64,000 nucleotides of DNA, from contig NZ_FUZF01000010.1 of the NCBI RefSeq assembly GCF_900168125.1, positions 1 to 64,000 of the forward strand, read 5' to 3'. The notes under the pieces are model-generated. The model made no database searches. It worked only from the letters and a program-made list of their open reading frames with translations, and was not told where the DNA came from. A program made the translations under genes and the position numbers. Every line of letters starts with the position of its first letter. Position 1 is the stretch's first letter. The stretch comes from Sphingobacterium nematocida. Lineage in GTDB: Bacteria; Bacteroidota; Bacteroidia; Sphingobacteriales; Sphingobacteriaceae. Shown piece after piece: positions 54,990 to 64,000 of the stretch.

Positions 54990-56531
<1,542 letters not shown>

Positions 56532-56558
56532 CTATTTTCATAGCTGTATTTTGGAATG

Positions 56559-56589
56559 CAAAAATAAGGTATATCTATTTAAAAGCAAA
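56559..56589 (-). promoter_or_regulatory. Promoter of atpDC
   Basis: On the minus strand, TTTG (56586-56589), 19 nt, then TATTTTTG (56559-56566). This is an exact fit to the Bacteroidota consensus. The leader begins near 56552 and includes an 8-bp hairpin ACAGCTAT-TTTC-ATAGCTGT (56528-56547). Confidence 0.85.
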
Positions 56590-56628
56590 ACATATAAAAA
56601 AATAAATAGTAAGTTTTTTTTAAGCTAT

Positions 56629-57222
56629 TTATGAATCCCTTTTTAACTGCTCGTCGAGTAGTTGTCTTTTTAGTAATTGTTCTTTTTCCATAGCCTTCTT
56701 TTTGTACTGCGCGAACTCATTTTGAGCCTCTTCGGCCGTTTTTTTATGTTCCACAGTGTCCACCTTCGCTTTGCGGAAAGAAATCAACATCGTAAAGAAA
56801 CCAATACCTAATACCGCAATGATTACCCATACAATAGTGTGGTAGGCGCCTTTGGCGAAATCTATTCCAAGAAAAGAGATACTATCTGTTTTTTGTTTTT
56901 CCGTTTGTAGTTCGCTTTGAACGGAACTCAACGAGTCTCTTAAGCCCGTTACCGTAGCGACCGACGAAGAAGAATTGTTTTTAAGAGACGCTATTTCTTT
57001 GGTGTATTTAGAGATGGAGTCACTTACATTCTTCTGTATGATTTCTATATTAGATTTTCTTATTACTTTAAAATCAGCATCTTGAGATCTGGATTGAGCC
57101 AACAAAACTTGAAATTGCGACGTGAGGTTTAAGTTAGATTGTAGTTTTTGCTGCAAGGTCAATTGTGCGAAGCTGTTGGATACTAAGAATAGAAAAACTA
57201 AAGATAAAATGGACTTATGCAT
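56629..57222 (-). CDS. Predicted membrane protein with coiled coil (unknown function)
   Basis: A 197-residue protein of unknown function. It has a signal peptide (HKSILSLVFLFLVSNSFAQ, cleavage before Gln20), a helical Ser/Lys/Gln-rich periplasmic part with coiled-coil propensity (about 55-115), one membrane segment (TIVWVIIAVLGIGFFTMLI near 128-147) and a charged C-terminal helix (EHKKTAEEAQNEFAQYKKKA). Similar proteins in Bacteroidota are often mis-annotated as tRNA methyltransferases. It lies upstream of atpD and downstream of two palindromes. Confidence 0.75.
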   Translation of the reverse strand: MHKSILSLVFLFLVSNSFAQLTLQQKLQSNLNLTSQFQVLLAQSRSQDADFKVIRKSNIEIIQKNVSDSISKYTKEIASLKNNSSSSVATVTGLRDSLSSVQSELQTEKQKTDSISFLGIDFAKGAYHTIVWVIIAVLGIGFFTMLISFRKAKVDTVEHKKTAEEAQNEFAQYKKKAMEKEQLLKRQLLDEQLKRDS

Positions 57223-57296
57223 AGTTAGAAATAGATAAATGATGTTAAATACATCATAAATGTCCTAAATATAATGAAGGAATACAAGAAAAATTA

Positions 57297-57328
57297 AACT
57301 TTCATGATTCAATTGAATCATGAAAGTT
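57297..57328. terminator. Perfect 32-bp palindrome, probable terminator
   Basis: AACTTTCATGATTCAA is followed directly by its reverse complement, without a loop. On the minus strand a T-rich run (TTTAATTTTT) follows. It is probably a second terminator after the DUF4136 gene. Confidence 0.65.
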
Positions 57329-57379
57329 CTTGATGTCCATTAAATACGGACACTTTCAGAAAAAAACAATAAACGAATA

Positions 57380-57420
57380 AAACCGCTAAATCGTAAAATG
57401 AGGATCGATCTAACGGTTTT
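57380..57420 (-). terminator. Terminator of the DUF4136 lipoprotein gene
   Basis: AAACCGCTAAATCG (57380-57393) against CGATCTAACGGTTT, with two mismatches and a 13-nt loop. It is located 26 bp past the stop codon. Confidence 0.65.
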
Positions 57421-57445
57421 AGATTTAACTATTATTCTGATATCT

Positions 57446-58027
57446 TTATTTTTTCAATATCGGCAACGGGTACTCTTTCATGATGCCGGAGACTACTTTA
57501 GGTAGTTCATTTATCGCTCTTTCGGGTTCATTTACCTCTGAAGTACCTCTAGCTTGCCAGATCACATTATTTGTTTTGCGATCGATAGCCTCAAAGATAA
57601 TGTGGCCATACCTTACTCTTTCTTTAGCGACTGGATAAGAACCGCCGTAATAGCCGCCCCAGCCCCAGTATCCGCCCCAACCCCAAGGACCTCCCCAGCC
57701 CCAGCCACCATAATAAGGTGTGCTGTATACCATTCTGCTCTTATTGTTGACAATAGCGATATAGCGGAACAAAATATCCGGATTATCTTTGGAATAGGTT
57801 AGACCTCGTGCTTCAATTTCTTTGTTAGCTGTAGTCATAATATTACCCTTCGCAATATCATTGTTGTAATAGTCCTTGGATAGTGAATCCAATGGAGGTA
57901 ACCAGCCATACGTTTTAAACTGACTGAAGTCCATATTTTGGACGCGTGTCGTGTGGTACTTGTGCGAAGAACACGATGCAAACGCTAAAAGTACAAATGC
58001 TGTTATAAATATTGCTAATTTTTTCAT
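57446..58027 (-). CDS. DUF4136 domain lipoprotein with Gly/Trp/Tyr-rich insert
   Basis: A 193-residue lipoprotein (lipobox LLAFASC, Cys19). The DUF4136 core is recognised by MDFSQFKTYGWLPPLDS near 33-49 and the late RYGHIIFEAIDRKTNNVIWQARG. In the middle, residues of about 100-132 form an aromatic/glycine-rich insert made of GGWGWGG and GYWGWGGYYGG units. Function is unknown. It is probably anchored in the outer membrane. An inverted repeat similar to one before the FAH gene lies about 30 bp upstream of the start. Confidence 0.85.
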   Translation of the reverse strand: MKKLAIFITAFVLLAFASCSSHKYHTTRVQNMDFSQFKTYGWLPPLDSLSKDYYNNDIAKGNIMTTANKEIEARGLTYSKDNPDILFRYIAIVNNKSRMVYSTPYYGGWGWGGPWGWGGYWGWGGYYGGSYPVAKERVRYGHIIFEAIDRKTNNVIWQARGTSEVNEPERAINELPKVVSGIMKEYPLPILKK

Positions 58028-58056
58028 ATTTGTTTAATTTGATTTTAACCTGCAAT

Positions 58057-58118
58057 ATGGAATATCCCAACGAAGTTTATTCGTGATATGGCGGACCGTG
58101 CTACAGGGATATTTCATA
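58057..58118. repeat. Inverted ATGGAATATCCC ... GGGATATTTCATA element, copy B
   Basis: ATGGAATATCCC at 58057-58068 and GGGATATTTCAT at 58106-58117 match as an inverted repeat at 11 of 12 positions. A related pair is at 27098-27197. It lies between nadE and the DUF4136 gene, about 30 bp before the latter's start. Confidence 0.45.
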
Positions 58119-58171
58119 ACTAAACCTAATTATATACGATATGACTTCTTGTGATTCAAAAGGTTTAACGT

Positions 58172-59812
58172 TTAGAACGAAAATTTTGCGACTAAAGGTA
58201 TTTGTCTTCCTGAACCAAAAGCTTTGGGGCTTACTCTTAATATGGGCGGGGCCTGAAAGCGTTTGAACTCTGCGTTATTTACCAATTTCGTAACTCGCCT
58301 GACTAGCTGTTCCTCAAAACCTAAATGTATGATTTCAGAGCCTGCTTTCTCCAGTTCGATCAACTGATATAGAATAGCGTCTAGTATGGCATAGTCCGGA
58401 AGCGAATCCGAATCTTTTTGATCTGGTCTAAGTTCGGCAGAAGGGGGTTTCACTATCGTATTGATAGGGATTATTTCTCGATCCCGGTTTATATACTTGG
58501 CCAATTTATAAGCTTGGGTTTTATACACATCGCCAATTACACTTAATGACCCCGCCATGTCACCATATAGGGTGCCATAACCAACAGCTGCTTCGCTTTT
58601 GTTGGAGGTATTAAGAAGGATGTGACCAAACTTGTTGGAAATAGCCATTAATAAGGTGCCCCGGGTACGGGCTTGTATATTCTCTTCTGTCGTGTCGGCC
58701 GATAAGCCCTTGAAGGCATCACTTAAAGTGTCTTCAAAAGATTGAGCGATCTCTTTTATGGGTAACACGATGTGTTGACAACTTGTATTGTTTACCAGGT
58801 CCAATGCATCTTTAAGAGAATGCTCGGTAGAATAGACCGAAGGCATTAATACGGCCAATACATTATCTGCACCTAAGGCTTCGACGGCTAGAGCTGCTAC
58901 GATAGCAGAGTCTAATCCGCCCGATAGACCTAATACGGCTTTTTTAAAACCCGATTTGGAGAAATAGTCCTTCAGACCCAAGATCAAAGCTTGATGTATA
59001 CGGGCTGTTTCTGTTAGCTCTTCGGGGCGAAAATCTACGGTAGTATGGAGATCACCTCTTTCGAAGGTAACGTATTGTAGATCTTCTTCGAAGGCCTGGA
59101 GTTCTGCAATGACGGATGCACTTTTGGTCATGGCGAGTGAGCGGCCATCGAATATGATATCTGTGTGAGCACCAACTTGATTGACGTAGATTAAAGGCGC
59201 ATTAGCCTTCAAAGCATTTGCGCTCAGTACTGCTATACGTTTTTCGTAATGTACGTATGAAAATGGAGAAGCTGCAATATTAATGATGAGATCCGGCTTT
59301 TCCTGGGCCAATTCCAGCATCAGATCGCCTTTATAAGAATTGTCCTGGTCATTGTCCCATAGATCCTCACAAACGGTAAGCGCGATCTTAAGGTCAGATA
59401 GTTCAATACAGTGTAGATCGCGGTTTGGTTCGAAATACCGGTACTCATCAAAAACATCGTAATCTGGGAGTAGCGATTTTTTGTAACTATTCTGTACTTT
59501 TCCCTTCGATAGAACCACTGCTGCATTGGATAAAGGTTTTCCCTCTTCCTTACCATTATGTATAGGGGCACCTATAATACAGTCTATCGTGTCACAGTGT
59601 GTGGCGATCCGGGATAAGGACTGTTGACATTGATCGAGGAAAACAGCATTGCGCAGAAGATCTTTGGCCGGATAGCCACCTATAGCCAGCTCTGCAAATA
59701 CGATAAGATTTGCTTTCGCTTCCTTTGCCTGATTAATGGCTCTGACTATTTTCTCTTCGTTTTGTTCAAAATTACCAATATGATAATTAAGCTGGGCTAA
59801 TGCTATTCTCAT
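58172..59812 (-). CDS. nadE: Glutamine-dependent NAD+ synthetase
   Basis: A 546-residue fusion of a nitrilase-type glutaminase and an ammonia-dependent NAD synthetase, the last step of NAD synthesis. The glutaminase triad is E41 (VFAELAIGG), K112 (SYKKSLLP) and C148 (LTVCEDLWD). The synthetase ATP loop is LGLSGGLDSAIVAAL near 293-307, and NTSNKSEAAVGYGTLYGD is also conserved. It is 47 bp downstream of the outer-membrane barrel gene and probably cotranscribed with it. Confidence 0.97.
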   Translation of the reverse strand: MRIALAQLNYHIGNFEQNEEKIVRAINQAKEAKANLIVFAELAIGGYPAKDLLRNAVFLDQCQQSLSRIATHCDTIDCIIGAPIHNGKEEGKPLSNAAVVLSKGKVQNSYKKSLLPDYDVFDEYRYFEPNRDLHCIELSDLKIALTVCEDLWDNDQDNSYKGDLMLELAQEKPDLIINIAASPFSYVHYEKRIAVLSANALKANAPLIYVNQVGAHTDIIFDGRSLAMTKSASVIAELQAFEEDLQYVTFERGDLHTTVDFRPEELTETARIHQALILGLKDYFSKSGFKKAVLGLSGGLDSAIVAALAVEALGADNVLAVLMPSVYSTEHSLKDALDLVNNTSCQHIVLPIKEIAQSFEDTLSDAFKGLSADTTEENIQARTRGTLLMAISNKFGHILLNTSNKSEAAVGYGTLYGDMAGSLSVIGDVYKTQAYKLAKYINRDREIIPINTIVKPPSAELRPDQKDSDSLPDYAILDAILYQLIELEKAGSEIIHLGFEEQLVRRVTKLVNNAEFKRFQAPPILRVSPKAFGSGRQIPLVAKFSF

Positions 59813-59859
59813 TTATTTTATCTAGTTTTTGATTTTAAACTTATCACTTCTGACTTCTT

Positions 59860-60522
59860 TTAAAAAAGCAAGCCGATATTAAGTGCGGCATACGATGATC
59901 TCGGTTTACCGTCCTTTATAGCTCTCGTAAAACCATTATTGAAAGTCACTCCGGTCATAAGCCCCATATCATTGCCCAGTCTCCACTCTGCACCACCACC
60001 AATTTGGAGCCCGAGACGGAAGAGGTCAGTACCACTCATCGTTTGTTTCTTGTCATTCTCGAATTTCTCTTTTGCGGATACCTTGACTCCGGCTGTAAAA
60101 CCAAATTGTCCATAGAAGCGGCCCAGGTCATTTTCCGTACTTTTTAGTTTGATTGTCAAAGGTACTTCAACATATTTCAAAGAGATGTCTTTGTAGGTGG
60201 GTATAGCAGGATCATTTTTGTCGACGCTCAGATATGCGGGCTCTGTACGGCTATTTATGGAGTTGATTAATAGACCTGTAGAGAAATAATAGTTTCTCGC
60301 AAAGCCCAGATCTGCAACTAGGCCATAGGAAAAACCGATTTTAGGACTTGATTCCTGATCGTTTTCATAACGTAACCAGCCAAGATTAGGATTTACGGTA
60401 AGACCTAAACGGATATTTTTCTCCCTACCACCGTAGTAGCTCTGTGCGTAGGCTTCTTGCGTCGAAATAAGGGAGCAGCATATGAAAATGAAAGAAAAGA
60501 AAGCCTTTGTAATATGGACCAT
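59860..60522 (-). CDS. PorT-like outer-membrane beta-barrel protein
   Basis: A 220-residue outer-membrane barrel with signal peptide (FFSFIFICCSLISTQEAYAQ). The mature part shows alternating strands, e.g. RLGLTVNPNLGWLRY, KYVEVPLTIKLK and the closing NIGLLF with terminal Phe, as in the OMP_b-brl_2/PorT family. PorT acts in type IX secretion, but many paralogues do not, so this is only a family call. It is divergent from gldB (50-bp gap) and upstream of nadE. Confidence 0.8.
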   Translation of the reverse strand: MVHITKAFFSFIFICCSLISTQEAYAQSYYGGREKNIRLGLTVNPNLGWLRYENDQESSPKIGFSYGLVADLGFARNYYFSTGLLINSINSRTEPAYLSVDKNDPAIPTYKDISLKYVEVPLTIKLKSTENDLGRFYGQFGFTAGVKVSAKEKFENDKKQTMSGTDLFRLGLQIGGGAEWRLGNDMGLMTGVTFNNGFTRAIKDGKPRSSYAALNIGLLF

Positions 60523-60546
60523 AGTTTTTAATTGTTATATAAATTA

Positions 60547-60554
60547 TACTTTTG
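60547..60554 (+). promoter_or_regulatory. Promoter element before gldB
   Basis: TACTTTTG matches the -7 consensus TAnnTTTG. The -33 region is only T-rich. The transcript would start about 12 nt before the gldB ATG, which leaves almost no leader. Confidence 0.55.
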
Positions 60555-60572
60555 TGTTTTAAGTTGATAGCT

Positions 60573-61625
60573 ATGTATTTGAAACTACTACAAAAATATT
60601 CCTTTTTTTTAATTATTGCTCTTTTCCATGTCACAATAAGTTCTTGTAGTCAAGAAGAGACTATAAAGAGACCGGATGTCTCGAAGATAGATCTTACCGT
60701 TAAGGTCGAGCGCTTCGATCAGCGTTTCAATACCCTTAAAGATTCGGATATCATTTTAAAGAATACCGAATGGCAGCAGGAATATCCTTATTTCTATTCA
60801 GACTACTTGAATCAAATGTTGGAAGTAGGTGATCCGGGGGATAGTTTGATGCTGGCAGATCATTTGAGCCAGGTCCTAAAGAAAAAAGATTTTATAGATC
60901 TGGCGCATGAAGTAGCGCAGAAATTCCCGAATTTGGATAAACAGGAAGAAGAGCTTACCAAGGCATTTAAGTATATTAAGTATTATTTTCCGGCATATAA
61001 GATGCCTCGGTTTATAGCTTTTATGGGAGGCTTCTCCTTTCAGACCCCCATTGGAGAAGATTATATAGGTATAGGATTAGATATGTTTTTAGGTGTCGAT
61101 TCCAAATTTTATCCGGCATTGGTACGTTCTATTCCGCTGTATATGTCGCGGCGGTTTACCCCCGAAAATATAACACCCCGTGTGGTAGAGACTGTTCTTC
61201 GCGAAGAAATTCTACCTCAGGATAATGTTAATCAGAATACGCTACAACATATGCTGTATAACGGCAAGATCTTGTATGCGATGGACGTATTGTTAGAAGA
61301 GGCTTCTGATGAGGTAAAGATAGGGTATACAGCAGAGCAGCTTGCATGGGCAAAGAAATATCAGAAAGATATCTGGGCTTGGTTTCTTCAAGAAGGGCTA
61401 TTGTACGACACAGACTACTTGAAGACACAAAAATATTTTACGGATGCGCCTTTCACTCCCGAATTGGGTGAGAATAATGAATCTGCGCCCAAGTTAGGTT
61501 CTTATATCGGCTGGATGATGGTACGTAAATACATGGAAAGTCATCCCGAAATTGATCTTGTCGCGCTTTTCAAGGAAAAAGATGCGCAAAAGATATTGGA
61601 GCAATCTAAGTTTAAAGGCAAGTAG
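60573..61625 (+). CDS. gldB: Gliding-motility lipoprotein GldB-like
   Basis: A 350-residue lipoprotein (ATG 60573; lipobox TISSC, Cys25). The earlier in-frame TTG at 60552 is inside the promoter and is rejected. The body is helical, with VERFDQRFNTLKDSD near 45-60 and MPRFIAFMGGFSFQTP, IGIGLDMFLGVDSKFYP in the middle, all characteristic of GldB. GldB is needed for gliding in Flavobacterium but is also present in non-gliding Bacteroidota. gldC is not next to it in the window. nadE is a neighbour, as in other Bacteroidota. Confidence 0.88.
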   Translation: MYLKLLQKYSFFLIIALFHVTISSCSQEETIKRPDVSKIDLTVKVERFDQRFNTLKDSDIILKNTEWQQEYPYFYSDYLNQMLEVGDPGDSLMLADHLSQVLKKKDFIDLAHEVAQKFPNLDKQEEELTKAFKYIKYYFPAYKMPRFIAFMGGFSFQTPIGEDYIGIGLDMFLGVDSKFYPALVRSIPLYMSRRFTPENITPRVVETVLREEILPQDNVNQNTLQHMLYNGKILYAMDVLLEEASDEVKIGYTAEQLAWAKKYQKDIWAWFLQEGLLYDTDYLKTQKYFTDAPFTPELGENNESAPKLGSYIGWMMVRKYMESHPEIDLVALFKEKDAQKILEQSKFKGK

Positions 61626-61627
61626 GG

Positions 61628-61660
61628 GGTACAGTTTCAGCGTTAAGCTGTAACTGTACC
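61628..61660. terminator. Hairpin shared by gldB and the DUF6266 gene
   Basis: GGTACAGTT/AACTGTACC with inner CAGC/GCTG pairs and a GTTAA loop. It starts 2 bp after the gldB stop and overlaps the stop of the convergent DUF6266 gene. There is no strong T-run, so its efficiency is uncertain. Confidence 0.55.
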
Positions 61661-62290
61661 GACATAAATACTGTCTATTCTTTGATTGCTATGATCTGTT
61701 GCGACAAAGCCAAGGTGGATATGATAGAGCTTATCCTTGTCAGGAGAGGCTGGGATAGTCATCTCTTCTTGCCTATGCGTTAGATCCCTGTTCAAAGCAT
61801 CACCACAGATACTGAGATTTTGGTCTTCGGGTATAGCTACGAAAAGCGTACGAAAGAAACCAGCACTTCTAACTGTCTTTGGGTCGTAATCCCAATGGCA
61901 ACTTAGTATGCCATCTTCATATATTAGTGTCGCGTCTGTCAATGGAGATTCAATCCCTTTACTGATATGGAATAACGAATGGTCGATGAAAAAGCCATCA
62001 TCATCAGACTTTACGGCATTATTTAGGGTATATGACATTGCCGAATTAAAAGCCGTCTGGTTTTGCTTGTAATTGTGGAAGCCAAGTCTTAGTACCTCAG
62101 TAAGATTACTTAAAAACCTTTGCGTGTAACCAAATTTGCCTCGGTTTTTTTTCTCATCAGTTGAGAGTTTACGTTTTTTATTAACTCGGGGCCTGCTTCG
62201 AACACAGTCCTTATCTTTCCATTTGTAATATACGAGAGGCCCGACTTTTCCGCTGGCAGATCCCATAGGTCCATTTTCAGTTTTTCCCAT
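61643..62290 (-). CDS. DUF6266 family protein
   Basis: A 215-residue protein of the DUF6266 family, frequent in Sphingobacteriaceae and of unknown function. The diagnostic N-terminus is present (GPMGSASGKVGPLVYYKWKD, CVRSRPRVNKKRKLSTDEKK). The rest looks like a beta-rich domain (LIYEDGILSCHWDYDPK). There is no signal peptide. It is convergent with gldB. Its upstream region has an 11-bp-periodic tandem repeat. Confidence 0.8.
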   Translation of the reverse strand: MGKTENGPMGSASGKVGPLVYYKWKDKDCVRSRPRVNKKRKLSTDEKKNRGKFGYTQRFLSNLTEVLRLGFHNYKQNQTAFNSAMSYTLNNAVKSDDDGFFIDHSLFHISKGIESPLTDATLIYEDGILSCHWDYDPKTVRSAGFFRTLFVAIPEDQNLSICGDALNRDLTHRQEEMTIPASPDKDKLYHIHLGFVATDHSNQRIDSIYVGTVTA

Positions 62291-62409
62291 CTTACTTTAA
62301 GTTTATTCAGTTGATACTAATATACTAAATAATAGGGGGCAAGTTAGTACCATATTATATTTTAAAAAAGAATATACTTGGATATTACCCACAGATAATA
62401 AGCACTTTA

Positions 62410-62464
62410 TTCGATTTTATCCGAATGAAGTCCGTACTATCTCCGAATGAAGTCCGAATAAAAT
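62410..62464. repeat. Tandem repeat with 11-bp period
   Basis: Successive 11-mers: TTCGATTTTAT, CCGAATGAAGT, CCGTACTATCT, CCGAATGAAGT, CCGAATAAAAT, then CC. TCCGAATGAAGTCCG is an exact 15-bp direct repeat (62420-62434 and 62442-62456). The rest of the 325-bp intergenic region is AT-rich, with the terminator at 62554-62588 at its right. Confidence 0.85.
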
Positions 62465-62553
62465 CCTTGTTAAATAGTAAAGTGCTCCCTAGTTGATATC
62501 TAGTTCAACCCTAGTGGGCTGTATGGAGAGAATAATGAAAAGTTAACCAAAAT

Positions 62554-62588
62554 AAAAACAGCGCCTGAGACAATCAGGCGCTGTTTTT
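62554..62588. terminator. Terminator downstream of the first FKBP-fold lipoprotein gene
   Basis: AAAAACAGCGCCTGA pairs perfectly with TCAGGCGCTGTTTTT around a 5-nt loop. It has A and T runs on both sides and lies 28 bp past the stop of the minus-strand gene. Confidence 0.93.
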
Positions 62589-62615
62589 ATTATTATGAGA
62601 CTATTTTAGTCGGAA

Positions 62616-63248
62616 TTACTTTATGTCTACGACCTCAATTTCAAAATATAAAGGTGAATTTGCTGGAATTTTTACATTTCCATCGGGTCCTTTACTACCT
62701 AGTGCGTCATATGCCCAAGGAGAAGAAGTGACAAACCTTATTTTAGACCCCTTTTTTAAGCCAGTGCTCGTTAATCCAATTAGAGGATATTTGTTTCCAT
62801 TGTAAGTAATTTCTTTTGGTAAAAAAGCAAATTGCCAGGCTTTAATTGTATTTGCTAAAGAGAACGTAGCTGTTTTATCCGTTTCTGTTTGATCAAATAT
62901 AGTTCCGTCAAGAAAAGTTCCCTTATATTTTACTGTTACTTCAGGTGCTATGATACCTCCGTTAGGGTGTGGTCTGTATGAATATGAGTCTTCTTGTCCT
63001 ACGGCATCAACTATAAACCAAATACCTAAAGAGTCGATTAGAGTGGCACCCGGCATTTTATCATTTGCAAAGATTTTAAGGTCTGACGCCTGCTTTTTAA
63101 TAAGATCATCTATGCGTGCCCTTTCAATTGAGTCTCGTTTGGCCTGCTCTTTTTGAGCAGCTTCAAAGTCAAAATCATTTTTGTTGCAGGAAGTAATCAA
63201 AATTACAAAGGCAAAAACTGCTACTAAATAGGAAAGTGTTTTGTTCAT
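62616..63248 (-). CDS. FKBP-type peptidyl-prolyl isomerase lipoprotein
   Basis: A 210-residue lipoprotein (MNKTLSYLVAVFAFVILITSC, Cys21) with an acidic/basic linker and a C-terminal FKBP domain (about 95-210). Active-site residues are conserved: VKYKG (Tyr), TIFDQTE (Phe-Asp), AWQFAFL (Trp) and the closing FEIEVVDIK. It resembles GldI-type isomerases. ATG 63248 gives a clean signal peptide; ATG 63263 and upstream starts would extend it. A terminator palindrome with eight T lies 17-32 nt before these starts. Confidence 0.88.
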   Translation of the reverse strand: MNKTLSYLVAVFAFVILITSCNKNDFDFEAAQKEQAKRDSIERARIDDLIKKQASDLKIFANDKMPGATLIDSLGIWFIVDAVGQEDSYSYRPHPNGGIIAPEVTVKYKGTFLDGTIFDQTETDKTATFSLANTIKAWQFAFLPKEITYNGNKYPLIGLTSTGLKKGSKIRFVTSSPWAYDALGSKGPDGNVKIPANSPLYFEIEVVDIK

Positions 63249-63279
63249 AATATTACTGTTCATTTTTTGTTCAAAAAAA

Positions 63280-63301
63280 AGAGAAGACAATTGTCTTCTC
63301 T
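63280..63301 (-). terminator. Terminator between the two FKBP lipoprotein genes
   Basis: A perfect 22-bp palindrome (AGAGAAGACAA plus its inverse), followed on the minus strand by eight T. It lies about 20 bp after the stop of the upstream FKBP gene and directly before the start of the next. Expression of the second gene thus needs read-through or an unrecognised promoter. Confidence 0.85.
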
Positions 63302-63322
63302 CTAAATATAGGCTTTTTTTAC

Positions 63323-64000
63323 TTATTGAATACTTAGTACTTCAAATTCGTAAACCAGTGGTGAGTTTGCTGGAATCTTTACTAGAGTGTTCGTCCCATC
63401 AGCCTCTTTAGCAACAGAACCATATGCGTATATGGACGGTGTAACAACCCGAATTTTACTTCCTTTCTTTAATCCATTTTTGGTGAAACCTCCAATAACA
63501 GTATTATTTGAGTTGTTTTTTATAGAATAAGGGATGAACGTATAATACCATGTGGATGTAAATACTTTGGAGTCCGTTTTAAATGGTGTTATATCGTAAT
63601 TACTTCCTTCTAAATCTGATTCAACAATAGTACCATCTAATAGTTTCGCTGTGTATTTAAGTTTCACTTTAGCGGGTTTAGCGATATAGCTATATCCTGA
63701 AGTTGTTAACTCCCAAGTGTACGCTTTGTCATCTTCTTCGGTAGGTGTAGTCACAACGTCATACCAAAAGCCTCTTTTGACCTTCTTTTCTAAAACTTGG
63801 AAAGGGATTAGTAGTGAATCGGCTTGCGCTCCGCTACCAAAATTGGCCGTAACATAATCTTCAATTTCAATGCTCTCTTTAGACAATTGAGCATCTATAA
63901 GTTTTTCTTGCTCGAGCACTCGTTGTCTTTCTCCTTCATAATCAAAATCATCTTTGCTATTACACGAAGCAAACATTACAGTTCCAACAGCAGCAAACAA
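63323..64000 (-). CDS. FKBP-fold lipoprotein, degenerate active site, cut by window edge
   Basis: 225 codons remain; the start lies beyond the right edge. The remaining N-terminus reads FAAVGTVMFASC, a signal peptide end with a lipobox Cys. The C-terminal FKBP-like domain aligns with the neighbouring paralogue (KLLDGTIVESDL, NGLKKGSKIRVVTPS, IPANSPLVYEFEVLSIQ). At the catalytic Phe-Asp position it has Val-Glu, so it may lack isomerase activity. It is upstream of, and codirectional with, the first FKBP gene and probably arose with it by duplication. Confidence 0.85.
   Translation of the reverse strand: MFAAVGTVMFASCNSKDDFDYEGERQRVLEQEKLIDAQLSKESIEIEDYVTANFGSGAQADSLLIPFQVLEKKVKRGFWYDVVTTPTEEDDKAYTWELTTSGYSYIAKPAKVKLKYTAKLLDGTIVESDLEGSNYDITPFKTDSKVFTSTWYYTFIPYSIKNNSNNTVIGGFTKNGLKKGSKIRVVTPSIYAYGSVAKEADGTNTLVKIPANSPLVYEFEVLSIQ

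Overview
The window is chromosomal DNA from a member of the Bacteroidota, most likely Sphingobacteriaceae (Sphingobacterium/Pedobacter-like). The evidence is the set of phylum-specific families (DUF3078, DUF4136, DUF6266, GldB, FKBP-type lipoproteins, PorT-like barrels), promoters of the TTTG-N19-TAnnTTTG type, few Shine-Dalgarno sequences, a moderately AT-rich composition, and an RG-rich tail on ribosomal protein S3. The genus is an inference; the phylum is firm.

Layout. 1-337 is the 5' end of an IS256-family transposase gene cut by the window edge. It is followed by about 780 bp without a credible gene but with three copies of a 10-bp word. 1203-2090 (-) is a DUF3078 outer-membrane protein. 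2449-17522 (+) is the S10/spc/alpha ribosomal protein superoperon from rplC to rplQ, including secY, map, infA, rpoA and the small genes rpmD and rpmJ. It starts at rplC behind its own promoter; rpsJ and the str genes are not upstream. 17694-22578 (+) is an arginine cluster: argD-type aminotransferase, argF' (succinyl/acetyl-ornithine carbamoyltransferase), argB, proC and an argE-type M20 peptidase, without argC, argG or argH. 22672-27015 (-) reads FAH hydrolase, M23 peptidase, bcp, glyS. 27377-30313 (+) holds a HAD phosphatase and a GMC oxidoreductase with its Tat/lipoprotein small subunit. 30349-32160 (-) is an M60-like metallopeptidase. 32329-36150 (-) is a class Ib ribonucleotide reductase operon nrdHIEF. 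36565-38979 (+) is a secreted S9 peptidase.

39019-54299 (-) is a branched-chain amino acid block read right to left: ilvE, ilvD, ilvB, ilvN, a DinB-family gene, ilvC, leuC, a methyltransferase, leuD, a double ABC ATPase, leuB, leuA, then a terminator and ilvA. Together these cover all enzymes from threonine/pyruvate to isoleucine, valine and leucine. 54630-56492 (-) is atpDC with a textbook Bacteroidota promoter. 56629-64000 carries envelope-related genes: a coiled-coil membrane protein, a DUF4136 lipoprotein, nadE, a PorT-like barrel, gldB (+), a DUF6266 protein and two tandem FKBP-fold lipoproteins, the second cut by the right edge.

Most of the window is core metabolism and translation. 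The unusual signals are mainly in non-coding DNA: a 38-bp palindromic element present twice, each time exactly 19 nt before a start codon; a promoter nested in a terminator inside the ribosomal operon; AT-rich inverted 'word' repeats in operon spacers; an 11-bp-periodic tandem repeat; and DnaA-box-like sites before nrdHIEF. No CRISPR array, tRNA or rRNA gene, prophage or recognisable defence system was seen.
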